Below, piece by piece: positions 10,417-18,865 of a DNA stretch of 23,116 nt. Positions within the stretch are counted from its first letter, which is position 1. The number at the start of each line of letters is the position of its first letter. This DNA is from Guillardia theta CCMP2712. Its lineage: Eukaryota > Cryptophyceae > Pyrenomonadales > Geminigeraceae. Below the pieces are notes generated by a model that saw only the letters and a list, made by a program, of their open reading frames with translations, did not search any database and had not been told where the DNA came from. The position numbers and the translations under genes were made by a program. Location of the stretch: assembly GCF_000315625.1 (NCBI RefSeq), contig NW_005434382.1, positions 5,545 through 28,660 on the forward strand, written 5' to 3'.

Positions 10417-10851
10417 AACATACTATCCGAATGGCATATGCTCTACAAAAACCTGGCCACCGTTGCTCCTTTTCTTGGCTGGTCGGAGGTGGAGGGCCCT
10501 GAGTCAGCGCAATTAGTATCGGGCCGGCTTGGGTTGGACCGGCGGGCCCGGCCGAATCAGGTCCGGCCCGGCCCGGAGTCCGATCGTGCCTGCAGCGTTC
10601 TCACAAAGAAGTTCGTGGTTAAAACATTCATGGGTGGGGTGGATGGAATCTTCAAACCCGGATGAATGATTTCAGTAGGTGGGTAGGGCGACCCACCTAC
10701 CCCGATAGCACGGTTTTCTAGTATTTTTGATGTATAATCGCATACAGGGAACCTCGGAAAGGGGTACTTTACCCGCAGGTACCCCCCAGGCCCCAAACCC
10801 TCTATAAGTTGGGAAGGCAGGCCACCAGGAAGTGGCGAAAGCGACAGCACT
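10417..10851. other. Intergenic region with GC-rich element and TATA-like box
   Basis: 10524-10580 is a GGCCC/GGCCGG-rich stretch resembling 15660-15690. 10675-10700 is a hairpin (listed separately). TCTATAA at 10801-10807 lies about 45 bp before the ATG at 10852 and is a plausible core promoter. No exon is supported. Confidence 0.4.
10675..10700. repeat. Perfect 10-bp inverted repeat with 6-nt loop
   Basis: GTAGGTGGGT at 10675-10684 is the exact reverse complement of ACCCACCTAC at 10691-10700. It lies about 150 bp upstream of the intronless gene. It could be an operator-like site, a terminator-like hairpin of the upstream transcript, or the trace of a small mobile element. Confidence 0.75.
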
Positions 10852-12807
10852 ATGCGCAGCAAGGAGGACGACACGTTGAGTAGTGACGAAGCGAGAGAAG
10901 AGGAGCAGGAGGTTCAGCCCCCGGCGATGTCGAGCAGAGTCTCGCCCTTCTCGTGCAATCACCTACACTATCATAAACCGGTACCCATTCAAGTCCCGAC
11001 CAACTGCACTTTCAAGGTACTCACCTTGACGGGGATGGATAAGATGCATAGAGGGAGCAACCAGACGCGTCACTACCTCGTAAGAAAAAGCAAGAAAGGA
11101 GGATACACCCCCTCTCTCAACATCAAAGATGAGAAGCTTCTCGCGATCCAGCGAGATGCATGCTACGACATCTTCACTCATGTCAAGCATACGGCATCAA
11201 AGCCACCACGAGCTAGAGGACGATGCTTCCTCTGCTTCTTGCAAGGAGACATGCCTGCTCATGGCAGGAGGCGCATCTTCATCAAGCAGGTGATATGCAA
11301 TGGATCAGGTATGGCGGGAGAAGGAAACTTGGAGCAGACCTTCTTTTTCGGAGTCTGCGAGCGATGCAACGACGAGAGGAACGACCGGGTGCTCAAGACT
11401 GTGATATCGAACGAGCTGCATGCTCAGACTGCCAGCTACCTCATCTATGATGACACGCTCTTGTCGGTGCCGCGCGAGCCTAGGCAGAAAGCTAGCCTTG
11501 CGGGAGTACAAACACCTCGCATCTGCAGCTCCAGCGACTCGGACTCGGACAACGTCCCGATCGCGAGGCTGGAAGAAAGAAGGCACGAAAAGACGAGGAA
11601 AAACGACAGGAGGCTAGAAGACAGGAGGAATCCAGGACGAGGCAAGATGTCCCCTCAGACGCCTCGCCAAGATCCATCAAGCACTAGCGGCTCCGACTCG
11701 GACAACCTTCCGATCTCTCGGCTACAGGAGAGGAGGAGTGCGAAGCGAAACCTGTCAGCTGCCCTGAGAGCTGATCTTGCGGATGACACTGAGGACACAA
11801 TGAATGCGGCATCTTCCGGTGACGACAATGCCGAGCCAGAGGCCATTCCTCGAGGTTTGCATGGTGGCAGGTACAGACGCAGGTCTCCTTTGAGCGATGA
11901 CGATGACGAGGAGGAGGTTGGTGAGCAGCAGATACAGCAGGAGCAGGAGACATCAGAGCATGATGAAGACGACAATGACAACCAAGAGCAGGTGGACAGC
12001 ACGGCGCCCGTAGCTTTGATTTGCAAGCCCGTCTGGCAGCAGCCTCAGAAGGACGACCCGTTCGCTCTCTCTGACGACGATGAGTCCAGCAGCAGCTCCG
12101 GGATCAAGGGCCCTTCGAGTTCGGCATGGCCTCCGTGTGCGTGGGCACCAGCACGTACGGGGATGCTAACTCCAGGAGTCTCGGGCGGCTCTAAGGGGCT
12201 GCCTATAACGAGCGCGATGAAAGAGGCTAGGCCGTTCCACATGCCTCGAAGCACAGATAGGGAAACCGAAAAAATGGAGATCAATGCAAGGGTCCCGGAA
12301 GTAGGAGGAAGCGGAAGGCTGCTAAAGGAGAGGAGAGGAAACCAGAGCATGGAACATGAGGAGGTGCGGCGGAAGAGAGCGAAGACGTCGTCAGGAGCAG
12401 ACATGCCGGTCAGGGAGCTGCAGGCTTGTGCTCCGGACGTCGACGCGAGCAGCTCTGTTAGTCGGCGGCAAGTCCCTGGGACCGATGACGGAGGGGATGC
12501 ACTTGGTGATCAGGGTGCTGCTGGAACAAGCATCACCAGAGGGAGCACAAGCATCACCAGAGGGAGCACAAGCATCACCAGAGGGAGCACAAGCATCACC
12601 AGAGGGAGCACAAGCATCGGCCAGGGGCAGCCAAGATCGGATGAGAGGATGCTGGCAGGGATTGGGGAAGTCTTAAGGAGCCTGGAGTGGGGAGAGACAG
12701 GAGGACCAGGGCTGTCGATGCTGGAGCAGGTCAGGATGCTCAGCAGGTTTACCAAGACCTACGAGGTGCTATGGAAGGACTTCACTCATGACAAGCCCTG
12801 CGAATGA
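10852..12807 (+). CDS. Intronless 651-aa protein of unknown function with Cys cluster and low-complexity tail
   Basis: A single uninterrupted frame of 651 codons among intron-rich neighbours. Residues about 30-210 look folded and contain a Cys cluster typical of zinc binding: CFLC at 125-128, Cys149, and CERC at 169-172. The rest is low-complexity: Ser/Asp/Glu tracts, basic patches and a twice-used motif SDSDN(V/L)PI(A/S)RLxERR at about residues 230-243 and again about 50 residues later. A tandem TSITRGS repeat (four copies plus a partial) is encoded at 12526-12618. The C-terminal 50 residues are again helical. The alternating acidic and Arg-rich tracts suggest a nuclear protein, by inference only. 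No known family is recognised. It could be a retrogene or belong to an unknown element; no poly-A tail or target duplication was seen. The ATG follows a TATA-like box. Confidence 0.75.
   Translation: MRSKEDDTLSSDEAREEEQEVQPPAMSSRVSPFSCNHLHYHKPVPIQVPTNCTFKVLTLTGMDKMHRGSNQTRHYLVRKSKKGGYTPSLNIKDEKLLAIQRDACYDIFTHVKHTASKPPRARGRCFLCFLQGDMPAHGRRRIFIKQVICNGSGMAGEGNLEQTFFFGVCERCNDERNDRVLKTVISNELHAQTASYLIYDDTLLSVPREPRQKASLAGVQTPRICSSSDSDSDNVPIARLEERRHEKTRKNDRRLEDRRNPGRGKMSPQTPRQDPSSTSGSDSDNLPISRLQERRSAKRNLSAALRADLADDTEDTMNAASSGDDNAEPEAIPRGLHGGRYRRRSPLSDDDDEEEVGEQQIQQEQETSEHDEDDNDNQEQVDSTAPVALICKPVWQQPQKDDPFALSDDDESSSSSGIKGPSSSAWPPCAWAPARTGMLTPGVSGGSKGLPITSAMKEARPFHMPRSTDRETEKMEINARVPEVGGSGRLLKERRGNQSMEHEEVRRKRAKTSSGADMPVRELQACAPDVDASSSVSRRQVPGTDDGGDALGDQGAAGTSITRGSTSITRGSTSITRGSTSITRGSTSIGQGQPRSDERMLAGIGEVLRSLEWGETGGPGLSMLEQVRMLSRFTKTYEVLWKDFTHDKPCE
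12526..12618. repeat. 21-bp in-frame tandem repeat, 4.4 copies
   Basis: Four identical 21-bp units start at 12526, 12547, 12568 and 12589, with a partial fifth. They encode TSITRGS repeats in the 651-aa protein. The copies appear identical, implying recent expansion. Confidence 0.95.
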
Positions 12808-13219
12808 GAACAAGTACCGCGCATAGTTGCTCCTGGGCGAGAACTTGAACAGATTTTCACATGTGCGCAAGGGAGTTTTGAACGTTGACCCTCGAAATTG
12901 GAGTGCTCGTTTCGTGCATCAAAACTCACGAGAGATGTCCTATCCGAGGGCACCTCACGATACTGAACTTTTCTGGGCCTTCGACGGGAACCAAGGCCAT
13001 TGATGCCTTTTCTACAAATCGTCATGGCATTCCCAAGAAGCAGCAAGGGATCCGACAGTTTTCTCAACACGTTGAATTCAATCAATTCATACCATAAAGA
13101 GGATTTACACAATGACAGCAAGAGGTGGACGCGAGTCCAAGGAGATAAGAAGACGGCCAGGAGGGGCAGCGCGTTCTCGCCACGGTCAACTACAGCTGCT
13201 GAGCTTGACTGAGCATGAG
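12808..13219. other. Region without a supported gene
   Basis: Short open frames occur on both strands, but none joins by plausible splicing or shows a domain. A plus frame open from ATG 13112 leads into the LINE ORF1-like fragment and may be its upstream remnant. Confidence 0.3.
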
Positions 13220-13342
13220 GCCTCGGTGTATGTCGACCAAGAGGAGAAGCTGAAGAAGAGATTCGAAGAAATCGGACTGATCGTAGACTCTGTGCAAGGT
13301 AGTAAATCGATGATGTGGAAGGCCCTGTATAAATCTTCCGAG
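13220..13342 (+). pseudogene. Fragment related to LINE ORF1
   Basis: The plus-strand translation EEIGLIVDSVQGSKSMMWKA aligns without gaps to EEQGLIVDQTQDSRSLIFKA of the LINE ORF1 at about 19.41-19.48 kb, with most residues identical or conservative. Weaker similarity extends upstream (Tyr, Gln-x-Glu-x-Leu). No full-length ORF1 surrounds it and a stop follows at 13367-13369. It is best read as a decayed piece of a related element, or possibly an exon recruited by the gene to its right. Confidence 0.55.
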
Positions 13343-13430
13343 ATAGCGAGTGCTTGCACTACTCTCTGATGGAGGCCACCAAAGTTCACCCTTCCAACCA
13401 GTGCCCCATCCACCTCGCACGAGGGGTCGA

Positions 13431-13466
13431 TTCCCCTGAATTGAGTAGCGCCGCCAATCCATACTC
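13431..13466 (-). pseudogene. 36-bp fragment of LINE ORF2 coding sequence, antisense
   Basis: The minus strand encodes EYGLAALLNSGE, identical to ORF2 residues 56-67 of the LINE (21273-21308). The two DNA copies differ at five of 36 bases, and all five are synonymous third-position transitions. The match stops sharply at both ends. It lies opposite in strand to the ORF1-like fragment 90 bp away. Confidence 0.65.
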
Positions 13467-13468
13467 AG

Positions 13469-14201
13469 CTATCCAAGCTATTACTTGGTCTCCACCAACG
13501 AGGAAGAAGCTGTTCCAGTGGAAGAAGACGACATCTCCATGCTGCCCTTGATGCGAGGGAAAGGAGGAAAGCTGGGTACATGTCCAGCTAGCCTGGAAAC
13601 AATTTGAGCTCATGGTGGCTCTAGCACACAACAGAGTAATGAAAACAATCAAGAGAAGCTTGACACAGAGCTGGAAGAAACAAAACATTGAGCATGAGAG
13701 TTGGTGGCAAACACCAATCTGAATGGGCTCTGCTACTTCAGAGGGTCCAATCGCATTGTGCTAGCGGAGATAGCACGAACTTCAGAGTTCACTGGCGAGG
13801 GAAGCAGCCTGGCAAATCTGAAGGCGAAGTTTCAGGAGAAAGAACAGAAATATGCAGCACTGCGGGCAGAGATGACAAGCCTAAGCGAGAACACTAAAGT
13901 CATACTGGCCACATTCAACCTGCTTATGGACAAGGATATAATCGACAGAGTCATGACCACAGCTGCTCGAAGTGCAGCACATGCTATGAACCTCAAGGAG
14001 ACTAGGAGACACGGCCAACGATCCGATACGACGGTGAGATACAATCAAGAGACTGATAGGGAGCAGGGTGCCAGAATCGTGATCGGAACATACCGCCCTC
14101 CGCTCAGCCTCGTCTGCTGGACTACTCCATCTACACATTGGCTCTCATCTAGTCCCATTGAAGGAGTCTTTCTGCAAAGCTCATTCTCTCAAAATATCTA
14201 G
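13469..14201 (+). CDS. Unrecognised helical protein, 3' exons
   Basis: Three exons join in frame: 13469-13517, 13558-13699 and 13744-14201 (TAG), with introns of 40 and 44 nt. An upstream exon ending near 13398 could join in phase (donor GTGCCC), but the 5' end is unresolved. The protein begins YPSYYLVSTNEEEAVP, continues with an amphipathic segment (WKQFELMVALAHNRVMKTIK) and a coiled-coil stretch (LANLKAKFQEKEQKYAALRAE), then a tail of about 70 residues of uncertain reality. A donor-like GTGAGA near 14035 may end coding earlier. No domain is recognised. Its immediate 5' side is occupied by LINE-like fragments, so it may be a host gene interrupted by, or partly built from, element sequence. 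Confidence 0.5.
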
Positions 14202-14705
14202 CACAAATGCAAGGATCAAGAATTTCTCTTGCAGCACCTGCTGAATTAGAGGTATATTTGCAATTTTATGGATCATTGGGATCAATATCGGTCGTTCCAA
14301 CAATGAATTGAGAGTGACGCAAACATGCTTAACTGCATGAGTTGATATCAACTCTCTTACAACATTCATGTAGCACAATTTGTCATTTACAACCGACTAC
14401 TACCTATTAAATTGGCATTTCATCTAAAAGGATTCCTTGTTTTTTTCGTAACGAAGACATGAAACCAATCTATTGAAGGTAACGTAGTCTCATCTCTTTT
14501 TCGCCCTCCGAAACAAAACAGCTGAGAACAAACACAACTTTTTTGATTTTTTGGGGGAAAAAATAAGGACCTTTAATCCATCCATCTTGTTTTGAGCTGA
14601 TTATCTTGCTGATTTTCTTGTTTTGAGCTGATTTTCTTGCTGATTTTCTTGTTTTGAGCTGATTTTCTTGGGGTATATTCATATATTTTGTTTACATTCT
14701 CGCAT
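14202..14705. other. AT-rich intergenic region with a 31-bp tandem repeat
   Basis: No gene is seen. A 31-bp unit beginning CTTGTTTTGAGCTGATT starts at 14586, 14617 and 14648 (about 2.7 copies, to 14669). The minus-strand open frame through it, with repeated Lys-Ser-Ala, comes from the repeat. Confidence 0.6.
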
Positions 14706-14985
14706 TCACATCATTCTTGTAGCAATGTCGCATTCTTCCTTCACGTCGGACTGCCAGTTTCTTTTGAACGATCTCTCCGTGTCAAAATAAGCAAACCAAT
14801 CTGAACGGGGTTCAGGGACATCGTATTGTGCTATTGTAGAGGCACCAAAAAAGTTCTGAAAAACTTCTAATGCTGTTGGATCTGTCCCGAGAATCTCCGG
14901 CAGAGGAACATCCTGACACATCTCGACACCGAATGGTTTGATACAGTTGAGATATTGCCACGGTCCTTGATCTTCTTGAACAATT
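14706..14985 (-). CDS. Probable terminal exon of an unknown gene (partial)
   Basis: The minus frame ending at TGA 14706-14708 reads as an ordinary globular sequence with aromatic and acidic residues: EDQGPWQYLNCIKPFG, VPLPEILGTDPTALEVFQN, SDWFAYFDTERSFKRNWQ. An acceptor-like TTCAAG lies at its 5' side near 14985. The upstream stretch to about 15300 is proline-rich open frame that I could not join with confidence. The family is not recognised. It may be a decayed gene, given the repeat blocks on both sides. Confidence 0.4.
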
Positions 14986-15472
14986 CAGATGGGAATGCAG
15001 AAGAGCAGCTGAAAGCGAGCTTGTGATGCGGGAGAGCAAGGTGTTTTTGTGTTGCTGGAACAAAGTGAAGGGTCCGAGCGGGGTTGGGCGGACTTGGTGG
15101 AGCAGTGGAGGAGGTCGAAGGAGGGGCGCAATGAGTCTTGCTGACAGGTACATGTGCGTCTCAATAGATATATTGTGGGGTGGGGTGAAGTGACTTGGGG
15201 GTGGTTGTAGGGACGGGGGCGGGTAGTAAAAGCGGCGGCGGTTCGGATGCAGCCGAGGGTCGTCGGTACGAGAGATCCACCTCTCTATCTCGAGGAACAC
15301 GTCCAGTCATGCATGGAACCTCATGAGACGATGTGCAGCGCCTAACTCTTGCCGAAAAGATTCTTTTTCATTGTGTGTGCTTCAGTCTTATCCCTGATAA
15401 GTTCTCTTTTCGTTAACGGTAGTCGTGTTGCCGAGGCCGGGCTTTGGAGTTACAGCTGGGGCCCCTAATCTT

Positions 15473-15608
15473 CTTTGAGTAAAGACAGCCTAAAAAAGTA
15501 GCTCGACATAAATAGTCACTCCTGATTGTCCTCGTACTGCTTTTTAACTTAACTTTGAGTAAAGCAGTCACAGGCTGCAAAAGAGTCCGATCTGCCCTTT
15601 GAGTAAAG
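15473..15608. promoter_or_regulatory. Three copies of CTTTGAGTAAAG
   Basis: Exact copies begin at 15473, 15553 and 15597. Each contains TGAGTAA, similar to bZIP/AP-1-type sites, inside a CTTT...AAAG near-palindrome. Related single motifs occur near 1554 and 1586. They lie about 400-550 bp upstream of the PX gene. A regulatory role is inference; they may instead be units of a dispersed repeat. Confidence 0.35.
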
Positions 15609-15639
15609 AAAGACTGAAATAGTAAGACTCTGAGACCGG

Positions 15640-15835
15640 GACTCGGGCATGGGCCAGGACTAGTCTCGCTGGCACTGCCGGGCCGGGCCGAACTGCATGC
15701 AGCATGATCTGACTCATGGGTTAATCCTAGCCCGGGTTTAGGGTTTAGGGTTTGCCCGCTTTTCAGGCCCGGGCACTGAGGCCCGCTTATTTCAGGCACT
15801 GCCCGCTTATTTCAGGCCCGTTTCCCGGTGACTCA
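15640..15835. repeat. Interstitial telomere repeat within a GC-rich repeat block
   Basis: 15734-15753 is nearly three TTTAGGG units on the plus strand. It is flanked by GGGCCGGGCC-type sequence on the left and, on the right, by units of the form GCCCGCTTATTTCAGGC (about 15780 and 15798). The latter share CTTATTTC and GGC with the 19-bp minisatellite at 18.6 kb. No coding signal. Confidence 0.75.
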
Positions 15836-16020
15836 GCCGTTTCCTTCAACTCCGCAATGCACAAGTCGGAGAAGCTGTACCCGGGCGCGGCGTGATGTGC
15901 CAGCATCCGGCGCACGCCGATTCGGATCGATCATCTTTTCAAGGCTCCGATTCGACAGCCGATTCGATGTATCTTGCGTGTCCGCGTGGGGACGAGGGTC
16001 GGCCGGGTCATTGTTGTACT

Positions 16021-16709
16021 ATGGCGGAAGAGGTGAGGGTACAAGCTCGCGCCTCCTTCAGCCGATCGACGGTAAAATGCTCGCGCAAGAATGCAGGAGA
16101 CAGGGAAGCTGATAGTTTGGCACAGAAATACTACATCTCTGTTGGAGACGCATCCTATGGTCGATGTAGAAAGAAATGGGAGGATTTTGAAGATCTTTAT
16201 GATTCTCTCGAATTAAGATATGGCAAGCTGGATATTTCCTTTCCGGTATATGCGACAAGGTGCAAGTTGATATCTGAAGCTATCTGCGGCTGCAGTCGTT
16301 CTTGCCATCGATGACATGGATTCACAGGAAAAATAATACCAAAGCCGAGGCTGTAGAAAAGAATCGCAGAAACTTGGAGAAACTTCTGGAGAAACTGAGG
16401 GCTCACCCTAAGCTTTCACATGATTCGGATGTGATTTCGTTTTTGCACCTTGTTGATGTAAAAGAGAATGTGGACTCGGACGATGGTGCACCAAGCTTAT
16501 CCCTGCGCGACAAGCCTGGACCGACTCCGTTCACCGTGGAGTCAAAGCCTGCTTCTGCTTGTCATGTTGATGAAGGAGACCAAGCAGACGACGAAACATT
16601 ACCAATTGATAGCAATTCTACATCGAATACCCTTCTGCCATCATCACTTGAATGGAAATCAACTCCACAAGCAGCCGAGCCCAAGAATTCTATATGGATT
16701 GGTCGATGA
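16021..16709 (+). CDS. PX-domain protein, two exons, 206 aa
   Basis: Exon 1 is 16021-16259 and exon 2 is 16328-16709 (TGA), joined at phase 2 (donor AAG|GTGCAAG, acceptor CACAG). Residues about 36-130 fit a phox-homology fold: YYISVGD (first strands), RKKWEDFEDLYDSLELRYGKL (the Arg/Trp-x-x-Phe helix region), a short linker, then NRRNLEKLLEKLRAHPKLSHDSDVISFLHL, the usual C-terminal helices. PX domains bind phosphoinositides and target proteins to endosomal membranes. The C-terminal 75 residues are Ser/Pro/Asp-rich and look disordered. The intron falls where the PX proline loop normally sits, and the basic residues of that loop are not clear, so lipid specificity cannot be called. The frame is open upstream to 15892; the ATG at 16021 is chosen because the added N-terminus is low in structure. 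Confidence 0.7.
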
Positions 16710-16769
16710 GGATGTAACATAATAGAATTTATCGAAAAGCACACCACTCTTGTTCACGAAACCTTTGCA

Positions 16770-17800
16770 TCAGTTCAGAGGTGCAGAGAATTCCTTTGTG
16801 AGCTCTTCACTTTTCTTCCAGAGCTGCTCAGCCTTCTCTGCATCCTCAGCTAAAGGATGAGATGTCTTCATGACTGCGCACCTAGCATAATATTCTCCTG
16901 GAACCAAGCTAGAAGGAGGGGCAACACAACAGAATGTAGAAGTTGCAGCTAATTGCTCATGGGAGAAGAGAATCATCCCTCCTATCGCTCGATAAAGACC
17001 GATCAACACACCTGACAAACCTTCCTTTGCCAGGCCAGTTGGACCAACGCCGGGGTGAAGAGAGACAGCAATGATGTCAAGCTTCTGATCATGAAATCGT
17101 CTGGCAAGCTCTTTTGCCATCAAAATATTGCTCAGCTTCGATGCGCCATATGCTTCCATCCAACTGTATTTTTCTGGATGGGTCCAATTAGAGAATTCTT
17201 GGTCTGGATTAGGAGCACTGCGATGTAGCTCGGAACTGACGCAGATAACGCGGGCAGGTTGCGAAGCACGAAGCTTGTCCATGAGCAGTTGACAGAGAAG
17301 AAAGTGCCCTAGGTGGTTGATTGCCCACGTGCTTTCGTGTCCCTGAGGCGACAAGCGAAATGGTTGTGCCATGACCCCGGCATTGAGAACCAGAAGGTGA
17401 AGAGGACAACCAAGCTTTTGAAATTCTTTGGCATAGTTGCGAACGTTTTGCAAGTCCTCCAGATCCAGAGGTACATCGGGTATCATCTCCACGGACCCTG
17501 CGTTCTCAGCATTCCCTAACTTGTCCTGTATGCTCCGAATTGCTTCCTTGATTGCATCCAACCTTCGCCCAGCAAGGATAACTCTCGCTCCAGCTACCGC
17601 CAAAGCATGAGCAGTCTCGAATCCTGCACCGTTGTTGGCACCAGTCACCTGATTTCTATGAGTCCAAGACAGTAGCGAGGAGTTGATATATGATATATGC
17701 CTCAAGGACTTACCACTGCAACTTTTCCCTTGATTGGTCTTCCATCCTTGCTGTATTCCTTGACAACTTCCAATGCTCGCTTGCCGCCAAAAAGTCCCAT
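16770..17800 (-). CDS. Short-chain dehydrogenase/reductase, two exons, about 321 aa
   Basis: Exon 1 is 17800-17714 and exon 2 is 17648-16770; the 65-nt intron has GTAAGT and ATCAG, phase 0. Joining restores KGKVAVVTGANNGAG, the Rossmann dinucleotide-binding start of classical SDRs. Other hallmarks are visible: LNAGVM at about residues 117-122, the structural Asn in AINHLGH, the catalytic Ser in CVSSELH (about 167), and YGASK (Tyr196, Lys200). The N-terminal AGRRLD after the second strand suggests NADPH preference. The length and the LHPGVGPTGLA segment resemble retinol dehydrogenase / WW-domain oxidoreductase / protochlorophyllide reductase-like SDRs; the exact substrate cannot be assigned. 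The PX gene on the plus strand converges on it, with 60 bp between stops. Confidence 0.88.
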
Positions 17801-17856
17801 CTTATTTCGTCAATAGAGTCAGCACGATAGAGAGCATTGCCAAAAAATTCTAGGAA

Positions 17857-17863
17857 CATACAC

Positions 17864-17904
<41 letters not shown>
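17857..17904. repeat. CA/TG dinucleotide microsatellite
   Basis: About 48 bp of CA repeats with two TA interruptions, starting 57 bp upstream of the SDR start codon, hence in its promoter or 5' UTR. Confidence 0.95.
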
Positions 17905-18198
17905 GAAAGCGTTCTGGAATTTTGAAAAGGCACCAGCTAAAAATCCGAAACAGGGATCATACATATCACAGTAGTGGGAGCCTATTACTTATATTCTTTC
18001 TAGTTCCTCGGTGTGCTACCCTTCTGTTCTACGGTCACCTCCCCCCCCCCTCCCTTCTACCGCTCCTATGCTCTTTCCTCCACCTTCGCTGGTTCTAGAA
18101 CGTGTTGCAAGTAGTGCTTGCATGTCCGCTTTTCCAAACGTTCACTTAATAAATTAAGTAAATCCCAGGTCTAGGCTTCAGTTGAGACACTGCCAGGA
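17905..18198. other. Intergenic spacer between SDR gene and telomere-like array
   Basis: No exon is seen. It contains a poly-C run (about 18040-18055) and pyrimidine-rich sequence. Confidence 0.5.
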
Positions 18199-18221
18199 GG
18201 GTTTAGGGTTTAGGGTTTAGG
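18199..18221 (+). repeat. Interstitial TTTAGGG tract 1
   Basis: About three TTTAGGG units, G-rich strand on plus, running directly into the 20-bp minisatellite. Confidence 0.95.
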
Positions 18222-18541
18222 AGCCGGCCCTTAGTAAGAGCAGCCGGCCCTTAGTAAGAGCAGCCGGCCCTTAGTAAGAGCAGCCGGCCCTTAGTAAGAG
18301 CAGCCGGCCCTTAGTAAGAGCAGCCGGCCCTTAGTAAGAGCAGCCGGCCCTTAGTAAGAGCAGCCGGCCCTTAGTAAGAGCAGCCGGCCCTTAGTAAGAG
18401 CAGCCGGCCCTTAGTAAGAGCAGCCGGCCCTTAGTAAGAGCAGCCGGCCCTTAGTAAGAGCAGCCGGCCCTTAGTAAGAGCAGCCGGCCCTTAGTAAGAG
18501 CAGCCGGCCCTTAGTAAGAGCAGCCGGCCCTTAGTAAGAGC
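18222..18541 (+). repeat. 20-bp minisatellite, 16 copies
   Basis: Sixteen head-to-tail copies of AGCCGGCCCTTAGTAAGAGC with no visible variation, then a broken copy. The unit contains the palindrome GCCGGC and a CTTA-G-TAAG near-palindrome. Its AGTAAGAGC core also occurs in the LINE leader near 18916-18924. Confidence 0.97.
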
Positions 18542-18553
18542 AGCCGGTCCTGG

Positions 18554-18614
18554 CAGGTTCCTTATTTCCTGGCAGGTTCCTTATTTCCTGGCAGGTTCCT
18601 TATTTCCTGGCAGG
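18554..18614 (+). repeat. 19-bp minisatellite, block 1 (3 copies)
   Basis: Three copies of CAGGTTCCTTATTTCCTGG, followed by a 10-bp unique piece and telomere repeats. Confidence 0.95.
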
Positions 18615-18624
18615 TCAAATCACA

Positions 18625-18657
18625 TTAGGGTTTAGGGTTTAGGGTTTAGGGTTTAGG
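18625..18657 (+). repeat. Interstitial TTTAGGG tract 2
   Basis: Nearly five TTTAGGG units between two blocks of the 19-bp minisatellite. Confidence 0.95.
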
Positions 18658-18809
18658 AGGTTCCTTATTTCCTGGCAGGTTCCTTATTTCCTGGCAGGTT
18701 CCTTATTTCCTGGCAGGTTCCTTATTTCCTGGCAGGTTCCTTATTTCCTGGCAGGTTCCTTATTTCCTGGCAGGTTCCTTATTTCCTGGCAGGTTCCTTA
18801 TTTCCTGGC
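18658..18809 (+). repeat. 19-bp minisatellite, block 2 (8 copies)
   Basis: Eight units in the register AGGTTCCTTATTTCCTGGC, identical to block 1. One further unit lies at 18866-18884 after the third telomere tract. Confidence 0.95.
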
Positions 18810-18814
18810 ATAAT

Positions 18815-18865
18815 AGGGTTTAGGGTTTAGGGTTTAGGGTTTAGGGTTTAGGGTTTAGGGTTTAG
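18815..18865 (+). repeat. Interstitial TTTAGGG tract 3
   Basis: About seven perfect TTTAGGG units, breaking off within a unit (TTTAG) at the last 19-bp minisatellite copy, less than 100 bp from the LINE ORF1 start. Confidence 0.95.

Noticed and set aside
11655-12026. Ser/Cys-rich minus-strand open frames opposite the 651-aa gene
   Set aside because: They are shadows of Ser/Asp/Glu-codon-rich sequence on the plus strand.
13386-13688. Minus-strand 100-aa open frame as a gene
   Set aside because: Only a 12-codon block matches LINE ORF2; the rest lies opposite well-joined plus-strand exons and resembles nothing.
15413-15799. 128-aa minus-strand open frame
   Set aside because: It runs through GC-rich and telomere-type repeats, with no domain and no splice support.
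17710-17964. Minus-strand frame with a CVCVCVY stretch
   Set aside because: The stretch comes from the CA microsatellite; only the part from 17800 down is the real SDR first exon, and that is in another frame.
18222-18541. CRISPR-like look of evenly spaced short repeats
   Set aside because: Units are directly adjacent with no unique spacers, in a eukaryotic setting beside telomere repeats; it is a minisatellite.
18815-18865. A true chromosome end
   Set aside because: Unique coding sequence lies on both sides of the TTTAGGG tracts, so they are interstitial, although the region may be subtelomeric.
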